Origin: Sphingomonas vulcanisoli
Lineage (GTDB): Bacteria; Pseudomonadota; Alphaproteobacteria; Sphingomonadales; Sphingomonadaceae
Length of the DNA stretch: 64,000 bases
Assembly: GCF_011761305.1 (NCBI RefSeq)
Contig: NZ_JAAOZC010000007.1
Location: 62,001-126,000, forward strand
Direction of reading: 5' to 3'
The translations under genes and the position numbers were made by a program. The notes under the pieces are model-generated. The model had not been told where the DNA came from, searched no databases, and worked only from the letters and a program-made list of their open reading frames with translations. This document shows, piece after piece, positions 15,293-24,361 of this stretch; the stretch's first letter is position 1; every line of letters begins with the position of its first letter.

Positions 15293-17121
15293 ATCGCATA
15301 ATCTCGTGTCATCGTCGCGAGCATTGCCGATCCGCCGGCTTCCGCATCGCTCGCGCCATCGCGCATGAAGGCAAACAGTTCGCGTCCCGTGCCGATCGCG
15401 GGGGGAGGCGTCGGCGCATCCTGGCGTTCGGCCAGTTCATCGGCATCGACCAGCAATTCGATATCGCCACGGTTGGCGCACAGCCGGATCAGATCGCCGT
15501 CGCGGATGCGCGCGATCATGCCGCCGGCCAGCGCCTCGGGCGAAAGGTGGATGGCCGCAGGCACCTTTCCGCTCGCGCCCGACATGCGCCCATCGGTGAG
15601 GAGCGCCACCTTGAAGCCTTTGTCCTGCAGCACGCCGAGCGCGGGGGTGAGCTTGTGCAGTTCCGGCATGCCATTGGCGCGCGGGCCCTGAAAACGGACG
15701 ACGACGATCACGTCACGGTTCAGTTCACCAGCTTTGTAGGCGCGCAACACATCGTCCTGATCGTCGAACACCGCAGCCGGCGCCTCGATCGTCCACCGTT
15801 CGCGCGCCACCGCGCTGGTCTTGAACGTCGCGCGGCCGAGGTTGCCGGTCACCAGCCGCATGCCGCCATCGGGCAGGAAGGGATTGGACACGGGGCGGAG
15901 CATATTAGGATCGCGACTCCGTTCGACCGGGTTCCAGATAAGCTTATCGCCATCGCTCAGCTGCGGCTCCTCGGCATAAATGCTTAGGTCTCCGTCCCAG
16001 ATCGTCAGCACGTCACGGTGGAGGAGCCCGCCGTCGAGCAGTGCGGATATCACGTACGCCATGCCGCCCGCCGCATGGAATTGATTCACGTCGCCGGGGC
16101 CGGAGGGGTAGACCTTGGCGATCATCGGCACCGCCGCCGATAGCCGATCGAGATCCTCCCAATCGAAGATGATCCCTGCTGCGCGTGCGATCGCGGGAAT
16201 GTGGATCGCATGATTGGTCGATCCTCCGGTAGCGAGCAGCCCGACCGCAGCGTTGACGATCGCTTTCTCATCGATGCAGCGGCCCAGCGGGCGATAGTCG
16301 TTGCCCGCCCAGCCGATTTCGGCAAGCCGGTGAACAGCGGCACGGGTGAGCTCCTGGCGCAGCTTGGTGCCCGGATTGACGAAGGCGGCGCCGGGCACGT
16401 GCAGGCCCATCACCTCCATCATCATCTGATTGCTGTTTGCGGTGCCGTAGAAGGTGCAGGTGCCCGCCGAATGATAGCTGGCGCTTTCGCCCTCCAGCAG
16501 ATCCTCTTCGCTTGCCTCGCTCCGCGCATATGCCTCGCGGATGCGGACCTTCTCCTTGTTGGGCAGGCCTGAGGGCATCGGGCCGCCGGGGATCAGGATC
16601 GTCGGCAGATGGCCGAAGCGCAGAGCGCCGATCAACAGGCCGGGGACGATCTTGTCACAGATGCCGAGCAGTGCCGCGCCTTCGAACATGCCATGGCTGA
16701 GCGCCACCGCCGTCGAAAGCGCGATCGTATCGCGGCTGAACAGGCTGAGCTCCATGCCCGCCTGGCCCTGCGTCACGCCGTCGCACATCGCCGGCACGCC
16801 CCCCGCCACCTGCGCGGTGGCGCCGACTTCGCGAGCGAAGACCTTCATCTGCTCGGGGTAGCGGCCATAGGGCTGATGCGCCGAGAGCATGTCGTTATAC
16901 GCGGTGACGATGCCGATGTTCATCGCATGGCCGCGCTTGATGGCATGCTTGTCCTCGCCTGCAGCGGCGAAGCCGTGCGCGAGGTTGCCGCAGGCGAGGC
17001 GGGGGCGGTGGACGCCGTGATCGCGCTGCTGATCGATCAGATCGAGGTAGCGCGCTCGGGTCGCCGCCGATCGCGCGATTACCCGATCGGTGACCGCGGA
17101 AACGGCGGCGTCGAGGCTCAT
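15289..17121 (-). CDS. edd: Phosphogluconate dehydratase
   Basis: Converts 6-phosphogluconate to KDPG in the Entner-Doudoroff pathway and is a 4Fe-4S dehydratase of the IlvD/Edd family. The 610 residues contain the cluster and active-site motifs GGVPAMCDGVTQGQAGMELS, LLGICDKIVPGLLIGAL, SAGTCTFYGTANSNQMMMEV and LTDGRMSGASGKVPAAIH. Both ends overlap neighbours by 4 nt (pgl and eda), giving tight coupling. Length matches Edd rather than the shorter IlvD. Confidence 0.96.
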   Translation of the reverse strand: MSLDAAVSAVTDRVIARSAATRARYLDLIDQQRDHGVHRPRLACGNLAHGFAAAGEDKHAIKRGHAMNIGIVTAYNDMLSAHQPYGRYPEQMKVFAREVGATAQVAGGVPAMCDGVTQGQAGMELSLFSRDTIALSTAVALSHGMFEGAALLGICDKIVPGLLIGALRFGHLPTILIPGGPMPSGLPNKEKVRIREAYARSEASEEDLLEGESASYHSAGTCTFYGTANSNQMMMEVMGLHVPGAAFVNPGTKLRQELTRAAVHRLAEIGWAGNDYRPLGRCIDEKAIVNAAVGLLATGGSTNHAIHIPAIARAAGIIFDWEDLDRLSAAVPMIAKVYPSGPGDVNQFHAAGGMAYVISALLDGGLLHRDVLTIWDGDLSIYAEEPQLSDGDKLIWNPVERSRDPNMLRPVSNPFLPDGGMRLVTGNLGRATFKTSAVARERWTIEAPAAVFDDQDDVLRAYKAGELNRDVIVVVRFQGPRANGMPELHKLTPALGVLQDKGFKVALLTDGRMSGASGKVPAAIHLSPEALAGGMIARIRDGDLIRLCANRGDIELLVDADELAERQDAPTPPPAIGTGRELFAFMRDGASDAEAGGSAMLATMTRDYAI

Positions 17122-17822
17122 TCGGCGCTCCAGTGGATATCCACCGCGAGATCGCTTTCGGCGAGCACGCGGCCGATCGGATATTTGGAGGAAGCGCCTT
17201 CTTCGATCGCCGCCTCCAGCACTTCCTTCTTTTTCTCGCCCGTGATCGCGATCAGCAGCGACCGGGACTGACGGATCGCCGCGGCGGTCAGCGTGACGCG
17301 GGCAACGGGCGCGTCTTTGGGCAGCGGATCGGGCATCACGCCGATCGCGCGGCGCGCCTTGGGCGCATCGAGCGCGCCTTGAAGGTCAGGGCCGGGCAGG
17401 ATCGATGCGGTGTGCCCGTCTTCGCCCATGCCGAGCAGGATCAAATCGGGCGGCCAGCTCACGTCTTGCAGCCGGGCGTCGGCCGCGGCGCCCGCCGCCT
17501 TGTAATCGGGGTTGTCGGTCCCGAGCGGCATAACCCGCGCGCCCTTGGGCAGGAAAATCTTTGCGAGCATCGCGACGTTGGACATCGGACTGTCGATCTT
17601 CACCAGCCGATCGTCGGCGGGGAAAATGGTGACGTGCTTCCAATCGAGCTTCTGCTTGGCGAGCTTCTCATAGGCCGCGACCGGCGTCTTGCCGCCGGAC
17701 AAGGCAACCACCGCCGAGCCGCGCGCATCGAGCGCGCTTTCGATGATGAAACCGATATCGCCCGCGAGCGCGTCGACGAATTCGTCGCGCTCCTCATAAT
17801 CCCACCATTCGGCTTCAATCAT
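17118..17822 (-). CDS. pgl: 6-phosphogluconolactonase
   Basis: Hydrolyses 6-phosphogluconolactone between Zwf and Edd. The 234-residue protein belongs to the SugarP isomerase/DevB type, with VVALSGGKTPVAAYEKLA and ILLGMGEDGHTASILPG as the diagnostic sugar-phosphate motifs. Its start overlaps the zwf stop by 8 nt, and its 3' end overlaps edd. Confidence 0.94.
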   Translation of the reverse strand: MIEAEWWDYEERDEFVDALAGDIGFIIESALDARGSAVVALSGGKTPVAAYEKLAKQKLDWKHVTIFPADDRLVKIDSPMSNVAMLAKIFLPKGARVMPLGTDNPDYKAAGAAADARLQDVSWPPDLILLGMGEDGHTASILPGPDLQGALDAPKARRAIGVMPDPLPKDAPVARVTLTAAAIRQSRSLLIAITGEKKKEVLEAAIEEGASSKYPIGRVLAESDLAVDIHWSAE

Positions 17823-19263
17823 ACCAGCTCACTCCATCGCGCTCGGTAAGGGCTATCGCTGCAGCGGGGCCCCAGGTTCCCGCGCCATAATTTTTCGGCC
17901 GCATCCCGGCTTCGTTCCAGCCCGCGCGGATCGCGTCGATCCATTGCCACTGCGCCTCCACCTCATCACGGCGGACGAACAGGGTGCTTTCGCCTTCGAT
18001 CAGATCGATCAGCAGCCGCTCATAGGCGATGCGGCGGCGGACGTCGGCGAAGGCGTTTGCGTCACGGATGTCCATATCGACCTCGCGCAGGCGGATCCCC
18101 TGGCGATCGAGGCCCGGCTGCTTGGCCATGATGGCGAGGCGGATATTCTCCTCGGGCTGGATGCCGAGCACGAGCCGGTTCTGCTTGAGGCTGGCACCAC
18201 GCCCGTTGAACATCGAATGCGGCACCGCTCTGAACTGGATGACGATCTCGGACTGTCGGGCGGGCAGGCGTTTGCCGGTGCGCAGATAGAAAGGCACGCC
18301 TTTCCACCGCCAGTTATCGACATGCGCCTTCAGCGCGACGAAGGTCTCGGTATCCGATGGCTTGCCGAGCTCGTCGATATAGCCCGGCACCGGCTGGCCG
18401 GCGATCGCGCCCGCCGCATATTGGCCGATCACGCTCTCCTTGGCCGCATCGAGCGGGCGCAGCGAGCGCAGCACCTTCACCTTTTCGTCGCGGACGGCAT
18501 CGGCGGAGAATTGGGCGGGAGCCTCCATCGCCACCAGAGCGAGGAGCTGCAGCATATGGTTCTGCACCATGTCGCGGAGCGAACCCATGCCGTCGAAATA
18601 GCCGGTCCGTCCCTCCAGGCCGACCGTTTCCGAAACCGTGATCTGAACATGGTCGATGCCCTGCGCGTTCCACAACGGTTCGAACATCAGATTGCCGAAG
18701 CGGAGCGCGAGCAGATTCTGCACCGTCTCCTTGCCGAGGTAATGATCGATGCGGAAGGTGCGCTGTTCGGGAAAGACGCGCGCGACGGCATCGTTGATCT
18801 CGCGGCTGGAGGCGAGATCCTGGCCCAGCGGCTTTTCCAGCGCGAGGCGCGTTTTGGGGCCCGCGAGACCGGCTTGCTCGAGGCCCGCGATCGTCGAGCC
18901 GAACAGGCTGGGCGCGGTCGAAAGAAAGATCGCGATGCCGCCCTCGATGCGGTCCTCGAGAGCCTTGCCGAGCGCTGCGAAGCTCGACGGATCGGAAGCG
19001 TCGGCGGCGACGTAGCTCAGCCGCGTGATGAAGCTCTCAAGCACGGCCGCATCCAGCTTGCGTTCGGCGACGAGCGGCGCAATCGCCTTGCGGGCCTCAT
19101 CCCTCAGGCCGTCGTCGCCGATATCGTGCCGCGCGGTGCCGACGATCATCAGCCCTTCGGGCAACAAACCATCCGCATGCAGCCCGAACAGGCTGGGCAG
19201 CAGCATCCGCCGCGAAAGATCGCCGGTAACGCCAAACAGCAGCAGGGTTTGTGCGGCGCTCAT
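17815..19263 (-). CDS. zwf: Glucose-6-phosphate 1-dehydrogenase
   Basis: Oxidises glucose 6-phosphate to 6-phosphogluconolactone. From ATG 19263 the protein has 482 residues: nucleotide-binding FGVTGDLSRRMLLPSLFGL at the N-terminus, active-site RIDHYLGKETVQNLLALRFG, and ITVSETVGLEGRTGYFDGMG. A longer open frame upstream is an out-of-frame shadow of the M61 peptidase gene. The peptidase stop is only 4 nt upstream, so zwf is probably co-transcribed with it. Confidence 0.96.
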   Translation of the reverse strand: MSAAQTLLLFGVTGDLSRRMLLPSLFGLHADGLLPEGLMIVGTARHDIGDDGLRDEARKAIAPLVAERKLDAAVLESFITRLSYVAADASDPSSFAALGKALEDRIEGGIAIFLSTAPSLFGSTIAGLEQAGLAGPKTRLALEKPLGQDLASSREINDAVARVFPEQRTFRIDHYLGKETVQNLLALRFGNLMFEPLWNAQGIDHVQITVSETVGLEGRTGYFDGMGSLRDMVQNHMLQLLALVAMEAPAQFSADAVRDEKVKVLRSLRPLDAAKESVIGQYAAGAIAGQPVPGYIDELGKPSDTETFVALKAHVDNWRWKGVPFYLRTGKRLPARQSEIVIQFRAVPHSMFNGRGASLKQNRLVLGIQPEENIRLAIMAKQPGLDRQGIRLREVDMDIRDANAFADVRRRIAYERLLIDLIEGESTLFVRRDEVEAQWQWIDAIRAGWNEAGMRPKNYGAGTWGPAAAIALTERDGVSWYD

Positions 19264-19267
19264 CCGC

Positions 19268-21205
19268 TTACTTTCGGGCCGCCAGCAGCGCGTCCAGGCC
19301 GCTCGATCCCTTGCCGGTCTTTTCGAGGTGCGGGTAGCGCAGGCCGCCGTTCCATTGCAGATTGACCGTCCGATAGACATCGCCCTGCTTGACCAGCAGC
19401 GCAATCGGCTGGGTGCCGCCCTTGGCGTTGCTGATCGCGGACTTGAAATCGTCGTTCGAATATTCCGCGCCGTTGATCGCGACGATGGTCGCCCCGACGG
19501 CAATGCCGGCGTTGAAGGCCGGGCTATCCCACTGCACCGAACTGACGCTGCCGTTCTTGCCGATCACCAGGCCGCCCGAATAGATGAGGTTGAGGTTGTG
19601 CGCGTGGCTCTCGCGGCTCTTCCAGAAGGAGCCCGGCTTATCGGTATAGACAAGCTTGTAGCCACCCTTTTCGATCCAGCCGAGCGGCGCCTTGGGCGCG
19701 ACGGCATAGACGCGCTCCTTGAGGAAGGTCGCCCAGTCATAGGGCTGGATCGCATTCAGCGTCGCGGCGATGTCATCGACGGTATAGGTCAGTTCGCCCC
19801 AGTCGCGATCCTTCACGCCGAAGAAGGCATGCGCGAAATCATCCATCGATTTCCTGCCACCCGATTTCTCGCGCAGGATCGCATCGGCTTCCAGCCAGAC
19901 GAGCTGACCCTCGCGGTAATAATCCTCTACCCGCTGCCAGCTCGGCCAAGGTTCGGGATGGCGGTTGGACATGATCTCTTCGTTGGTGGTGTCGACCAGG
20001 GCGCGCCAGTTGCGGCCGGGCTGCGTATCGTAATTGGCGGCGTCGATCGCCAGGCCGTCCAGCGCCTCCTGCTTGCTGCGCAGGCCCGCGCGCGCAGTCA
20101 GGATATTGCCCCAGAACTGGGTCTGCCCCTCATAGACCCAGAGCAGGCTGTTCTGCATCGGGGTCCGGTAATCGGGAGTCCAGAGATCGGCGGGTCGGCG
20201 GAATTTGCCATTCCAGCTATGGGTATATTCATGCGCGAGCAGATCGCGCTCGGCGACATGCGCGTCCCAATCACTGTAATAATCGTTGGGCGCCTGATCT
20301 TCGGACGAGCGGTGATGCTCCAGTCCGAAGCCATCGATCTTGTCCGATATCGCGAATAGGAAATCGTAATGGCTGTAGTGCTGCGCGCCGTAGAGCCTGG
20401 TCGCCTGCGCCACGAGTGCCTTGTGCTGCGCCAGCAGCTCGGGCTTGATGTCGATCTGGTCGGGCCGTTCGCCGAAGACATTCAGCGTGACGTCGGGCGA
20501 GAGCTCATAGGCCTTGTAGAAGCGGCCCGCGAACGTCGGTGAGTCCGCCAGCGTATCGAGCGCGACCGTGCCGTAATGCACCGTGCCGCCCGCCGCCGTC
20601 GCCGCCCCTGCCGGGCGGAGCGCGCCCGCCGAGGTCCAGCCGGCCGGGAAGGTGGCGCTCGGATCGATCATGATTTGCCGGGCATAATAACCGGCCGGAT
20701 AGAGGACGTTCGAGATCCATTCGAGCGCGACGATGTTGGGCGTCATCACCACCGGGCCCTGCTTGGCGTCGGTCGCCGAGAGGAACTGGAACTTGACATC
20801 GATCTGGGTAACGCCCGCCGGCACATCGAGATGGAAGGCGCGCACATCGACCGTGTCGCGCGTCCACGGGATCGTCTGGCCGTTAGCGGTGACGGTCAGG
20901 CCAGCGATCTTGTCGATCTCGCCTTGCGGCGCATGCGCGCCCGGAAGCCAGGCCGGATGGAGCAGCACGAGATGCCCCGGCTGGACGGGGATCGTCTCGC
21001 TGATCTGGAAGATGTGGCGGGCGGTATCCGTCGCATCGACCGCGAGCTTGATCGTGCCGGGGTAGGGCACATCTTTTGCGGGCGGGATGGTCTGCGTGAT
21101 CGGCAGCGCCTGCGGCTTGCTGGCGCCGGTGGGCGAAGGGCCGGCCTGGGCAAGAGCAGCGGTGGCGAGGAGCGGGAGCGCGATGCGCGCGGCGAGCTTA
21201 ATCAT
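19268..21205 (-). CDS. M61-family metallopeptidase with PDZ domain
   Basis: A 645-residue secreted protein (signal peptide LAARIALPLLATAALAQA). The zinc site is HEYTHSWNGKFRRP, residues about 285-300, matching the HExxH and following WxGK pattern of glycyl aminopeptidase-type M61 enzymes. A PDZ domain near residues 525-610 (GLVIGKNGSVSSVQWDSPAF, AGIAVGATIVAINGAEYS) is also typical. It likely degrades peptides in the periplasm. Its stop is 4 nt before zwf, which places an exported peptidase at the head of the Entner-Doudoroff run; whether this is functional coupling is unknown. Confidence 0.9.
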   Translation of the reverse strand: MIKLAARIALPLLATAALAQAGPSPTGASKPQALPITQTIPPAKDVPYPGTIKLAVDATDTARHIFQISETIPVQPGHLVLLHPAWLPGAHAPQGEIDKIAGLTVTANGQTIPWTRDTVDVRAFHLDVPAGVTQIDVKFQFLSATDAKQGPVVMTPNIVALEWISNVLYPAGYYARQIMIDPSATFPAGWTSAGALRPAGAATAAGGTVHYGTVALDTLADSPTFAGRFYKAYELSPDVTLNVFGERPDQIDIKPELLAQHKALVAQATRLYGAQHYSHYDFLFAISDKIDGFGLEHHRSSEDQAPNDYYSDWDAHVAERDLLAHEYTHSWNGKFRRPADLWTPDYRTPMQNSLLWVYEGQTQFWGNILTARAGLRSKQEALDGLAIDAANYDTQPGRNWRALVDTTNEEIMSNRHPEPWPSWQRVEDYYREGQLVWLEADAILREKSGGRKSMDDFAHAFFGVKDRDWGELTYTVDDIAATLNAIQPYDWATFLKERVYAVAPKAPLGWIEKGGYKLVYTDKPGSFWKSRESHAHNLNLIYSGGLVIGKNGSVSSVQWDSPAFNAGIAVGATIVAINGAEYSNDDFKSAISNAKGGTQPIALLVKQGDVYRTVNLQWNGGLRYPHLEKTGKGSSGLDALLAARK

Positions 21206-21244
21206 GGCACCGGCCTTAATCGCGCGCGGTCCGCTGTCCAGCCT

Positions 21245-21910
21245 TTAGCTGCCGCCGCCGCCCAAAGTGTTGATCGTAAAGGCCAGCACGCCGAGGTTGA
21301 AGATGAACGCCGCCAGACAATGTGCGGTAACGACCTTGCGCACCCGGCCGCTGGTGATGTCCATGTCGGAGACCTGGAAGGTCATCCCCAGGCAGAAGGC
21401 GAAATAAATGAAGTCCCAATAATCGGGCTCGGGCGTCTTGGGGAATTCGATGCCGCCGCTGTCGCCCTCACCGTCGCCATCAAGTGTGTAGAAGATATGC
21501 GCATAATGCAGCGCGTAGATCGTGTTGCTGAACACCCAGCAGAGCGCCAGCGTGCCGACGATCATGGCGACGATCGGCGGCTTGAGCCCGCCCTTCTGGC
21601 TAAGCTCGGCTGCCACCGCGACCAGCACGGTCATTGATACCACCAAGGTGATCAGGAGCAGGAAGGCGCGGTTGGCATCGTTGCGCCGCGCCGCCTCGCG
21701 CATCTGATCCGCCTCGCTGCAGAGCAGGGGATAGACGCTGACCAGGAAGATGATCGCGGCGCAATCGAACGCCGCCATCGTGCCCTCGCGCCAGCCGAGC
21801 GGCCCGATCGCGACGGCGGCGCCGACGATCGCCACCACCATGAAGACGATGAAGCGCGGCGGCGCGATCTTGCGCCCGATCTGGAAGCCCTTATCGCTTG
21901 CCGTGGTCAT
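21245..21910 (-). CDS. DUF1345 membrane protein
   Basis: A 221-residue protein with five or so hydrophobic segments. The stretch YWDFIYFAFCLGMTFQVSD near the C-terminus is the DUF1345 hallmark. No biochemical function is established for the family. ATG 21910 (MTTASDKG) is chosen as start because the longer frame runs into a genome-wide repeat at 21920-22014. It lies between lysK and the M61 peptidase on the same strand. Confidence 0.85.
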   Translation of the reverse strand: MTTASDKGFQIGRKIAPPRFIVFMVVAIVGAAVAIGPLGWREGTMAAFDCAAIIFLVSVYPLLCSEADQMREAARRNDANRAFLLLITLVVSMTVLVAVAAELSQKGGLKPPIVAMIVGTLALCWVFSNTIYALHYAHIFYTLDGDGEGDSGGIEFPKTPEPDYWDFIYFAFCLGMTFQVSDMDITSGRVRKVVTAHCLAAFIFNLGVLAFTINTLGGGGS

Positions 21911-21919
21911 CGAAACCAT

Positions 21920-22014
21920 TCCCGTTTGTGCTGAGCTTGTCGAAGCACAGCTTTTCTTGCTTGGCGACTGAACAGAATTACGGCCCTTCGACAAGCTCAG
22001 GGCGAACGGAATGG
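21920..22014. repeat. Inverted pair of GTCGAAG-type repeats (family B), copy 1
   Basis: CCGTTTGTGCTGAGCTTGTC-GAAGCAC and, inverted, CCCTTCGACAAGCTCAGGG-CGAACGG flank about 40 bp. The pair can fold into a long hairpin. The same unit with small changes occurs at 56184-56270 and as a single arm at 41550-41576. Confidence 0.75.
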
Positions 22015-22021
22015 AGCCTTA

Positions 22022-23611
22022 TTAATTGCCCAGCGCTTCGGCGATCAGGCGGCGGCTGTTTTCGATGCCGTAGAGCGCAATGAAGCTGCCCATGCGCGGG
22101 CCTTGCTCTGAGCCGAGCAAGGTCTCGTAAAGCGCCTTAAACCAATCGCGCAAAGCCTCCTTGGCGTAATGCGCCTTGCCGACCTCATAGACCTCGTTCT
22201 GGATCGCGTCGGCCTGCGTATCGGCGGGCAGCGCCGCCAGCCGCGCGTCGAGATCGCGCAGCGCCGCTGCCTCGGCCGCGCTTGGAGCGCGGCGCTGAAG
22301 CGTCGGCGCAACATAGTCGCGATAATAGGCGATGGCGTGGCGAACGAGGGGCGCAAGCTCGGGATGTGCCTCGGCGGTCACGCCTTCGCGATAGCGGCCG
22401 AGATAGGCCCAGACCGCGGCTTCATCAGCCTCGCTGCCGAGCACGCCGACGAGGTTGAGCAACAGGCTGAAGCTCACCGGCGGCAGCTGCTCCGGCACCG
22501 CGCCCAGCGGAATGTGATGGACGGGATTGCTCAGCCGCTGGTCCACCGTCTGCGCGGGATATTGCCCGGCCGATTGCCAATAATCGTCGATCGCGCGCGG
22601 GATGACGCCGATGTGGAGCTGCTTGGCGCGTTTGGGCTCGCGGTAGATGAAGTAAGCGAGGCTCTCGGGCGGGCCATAGGTCAGCCATTGCTCTAGGCTC
22701 AGGCCATTCCCCTTCGACTTGCTGATCTTCTCGCCATGCTCGTCCAGGAACATCTCGTAATTGAAGCCCTCGGGCGGCTTCGCGCCCAGCACGCGCGCGA
22801 TCTTCGAGGATTGGATCACCGAATCGATCAGATCCTTGCCCGCCATCTCATAATCGACGCCGAGCGCGACCCAGCGCATCGCCCAATCGACCTTCCACTG
22901 CAGCTTGGCATGACCGCCGAGCGCCAACTGCGTGATCGGCTCGCCGTTCGAAGCGGTGAAGCGGATCGTGCCGGCGTCCGCATCCACCACCTGCACCGGC
23001 ACCTGCAGCACGACGCCGCTGAACGGATCGATCGGCAGCACCGGCGAATAAGTCGCGCGCCGCTCCTCGCGCAATGTCGGCAGCATGACGCCCATGATCG
23101 CATCATAGTGGCGGAGTACGCCTCGCAGCGCATCGTCGAACGCGCCGGACGTATATCGCTCGGTCGAGGACATGAATTCGTAATCGAAGCCGAAGCGATC
23201 AAGGAAATCGCGCAGCATCGCATTGTTGTGCGCGGCGAAGCTATCGTGGGTGCCGAAGGGATCGGGGATCTGGGTCAGCGGCTTGCCGAGATGGGCGCGC
23301 AGCATATCCGGGTTGGGGACATTGTCCGGCACCTTGCGCAACCCGTCCATGTCGTCCGAAAAAGCGATCAGGCGGGTCGGTATGTCGGACAGCGTTTCGA
23401 AGGCGCGGCGCACCATCGTCGTGCGCAGCACCTCATTGAAGGTGCCGATGTGCGGCAAGCCCGAGGGGCCGTAACCCGTCTCGAACAGCACATAGCCTTT
23501 ATCCGGCACACCGCCCTTGGTACGGGCGAGCAGCTTGCGCGCCTCCTCATAGGGCCACGCCTTGGAGGCGAGCGCAGGATCGCGAAGCTCGTTTGCCATC
23601 TGTTCCGTCAT
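22022..23611 (-). CDS. lysK: Lysyl-tRNA synthetase, class I
   Basis: Charges tRNA-Lys. The 529-residue enzyme is of the class I (archaeal-type) form found in many Alphaproteobacteria: HIGH-type motif GPSGLPHIGTFNEVL near residue 50, KMSKS-type motif EKISKSKGNGLSLEQWL near residue 285, and the class I LysRS C-terminal helical anticodon domain. The second Met (MANELRDP) is a possible start. A family B repeat lies directly after the stop and may act in termination. Confidence 0.95.
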   Translation of the reverse strand: MTEQMANELRDPALASKAWPYEEARKLLARTKGGVPDKGYVLFETGYGPSGLPHIGTFNEVLRTTMVRRAFETLSDIPTRLIAFSDDMDGLRKVPDNVPNPDMLRAHLGKPLTQIPDPFGTHDSFAAHNNAMLRDFLDRFGFDYEFMSSTERYTSGAFDDALRGVLRHYDAIMGVMLPTLREERRATYSPVLPIDPFSGVVLQVPVQVVDADAGTIRFTASNGEPITQLALGGHAKLQWKVDWAMRWVALGVDYEMAGKDLIDSVIQSSKIARVLGAKPPEGFNYEMFLDEHGEKISKSKGNGLSLEQWLTYGPPESLAYFIYREPKRAKQLHIGVIPRAIDDYWQSAGQYPAQTVDQRLSNPVHHIPLGAVPEQLPPVSFSLLLNLVGVLGSEADEAAVWAYLGRYREGVTAEAHPELAPLVRHAIAYYRDYVAPTLQRRAPSAAEAAALRDLDARLAALPADTQADAIQNEVYEVGKAHYAKEALRDWFKALYETLLGSEQGPRMGSFIALYGIENSRRLIAEALGN

Positions 23612-23681
23612 GTCTTAGGTTGGGCGTGCCTTTATGGGAGGGGGACTGTGGTGTCCACTTCGGCCGAGAGGAGGTGCCAGC

Positions 23682-24251
23682 GTGATCGAAATCCTGCCGC
23701 CCGAAGCCTCCCTGCCGACGCTCTATATGCGCCGTTCCGATCATCTGGCCGAGGAGACTCGCTATGTCGCGCGACCGGGGATTCGCGCGGTGCCGGCGGG
23801 ATCGGCGACCGTCCTCACCTTCATCCTGCTGCAGGGCTGGACGCTGACCATATTGCTCTGGGCGATCTGGTGGCCTTATCCGCAAAGCCGTAGCGATTGG
23901 CTGTTCTCGCTAGGCGTAACCGGCGTGCTGTTCGCACTCGTGGTGCTCGTCGCCTGGCTGTTGATCCGCAGATATCCGGGCTTCCTCACCGCGGTGATGC
24001 GCGCGCCGTTCATCCAGCTAACCGTGACCGATCGCCGCATTCTCTGGACGCTGCCATGGATGCGCCTGCCGTTGATGGAGATTTGCCGCGATCGCGTGAT
24101 GGGGGGTGTCTTGGGGCAGGTGGACGCCAAGGGCTTCGGCAATGCCGCGCTGATCCTGGTGCCGGATGACCCGAGTGCAGACGTGGACGGCAACATCCAT
24201 TTCGATCGCCTGCCCAACGCCGAGGCCTTCGTGGCGGCGCTGCGGTATTGA
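23682..24251 (+). CDS. Membrane protein with two TM helices and a PH-like domain
   Basis: A 189-residue protein starting at GTG 23682 behind a very good ribosome site (GAGGAGG). Two hydrophobic helices at about 45-70 and 77-100 (TVLTFILLQGWTLTILLWAI, GVTGVLFALVVLVAWLLI) precede a soluble domain (FIQLTVTDRRILWTLPWMRL, PLMEICRDRVMGGVLGQVDA) that looks like the bacterial PH/YdbT-type fold. I infer only a membrane-anchored protein; function unknown. It is divergent from lysK and followed by a family C repeat. Confidence 0.75.
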   Translation: MIEILPPEASLPTLYMRRSDHLAEETRYVARPGIRAVPAGSATVLTFILLQGWTLTILLWAIWWPYPQSRSDWLFSLGVTGVLFALVVLVAWLLIRRYPGFLTAVMRAPFIQLTVTDRRILWTLPWMRLPLMEICRDRVMGGVLGQVDAKGFGNAALILVPDDPSADVDGNIHFDRLPNAEAFVAALRY

Positions 24252-24283
24252 GGGCGTTAGATCGTGCCTGATTTGAAAATCCT

Positions 24284-24360
24284 TTCGTGTCGAGCGAAGT
24301 CGAGACACGTTCGACGCTGCTGCTGCGCCACGTCCCTCGACTTCGCTCGGGACGAATGGG
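24284..24360. repeat. Inverted pair of CTCGACTTCGCTCGG-type repeats (family C), copy 1
   Basis: TTCGTGTCGAGCGAAGTCGA-GAC and, inverted, GTCCCTCGACTTCGCTCGGG-ACGAA form a long stem around 30 bp. The block lies directly before the helicase start at 24362, so a longer helicase frame would translate it. A second copy lies inside uvrA (44682-44763). Confidence 0.75.
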
Positions 24361-24361
24361 G

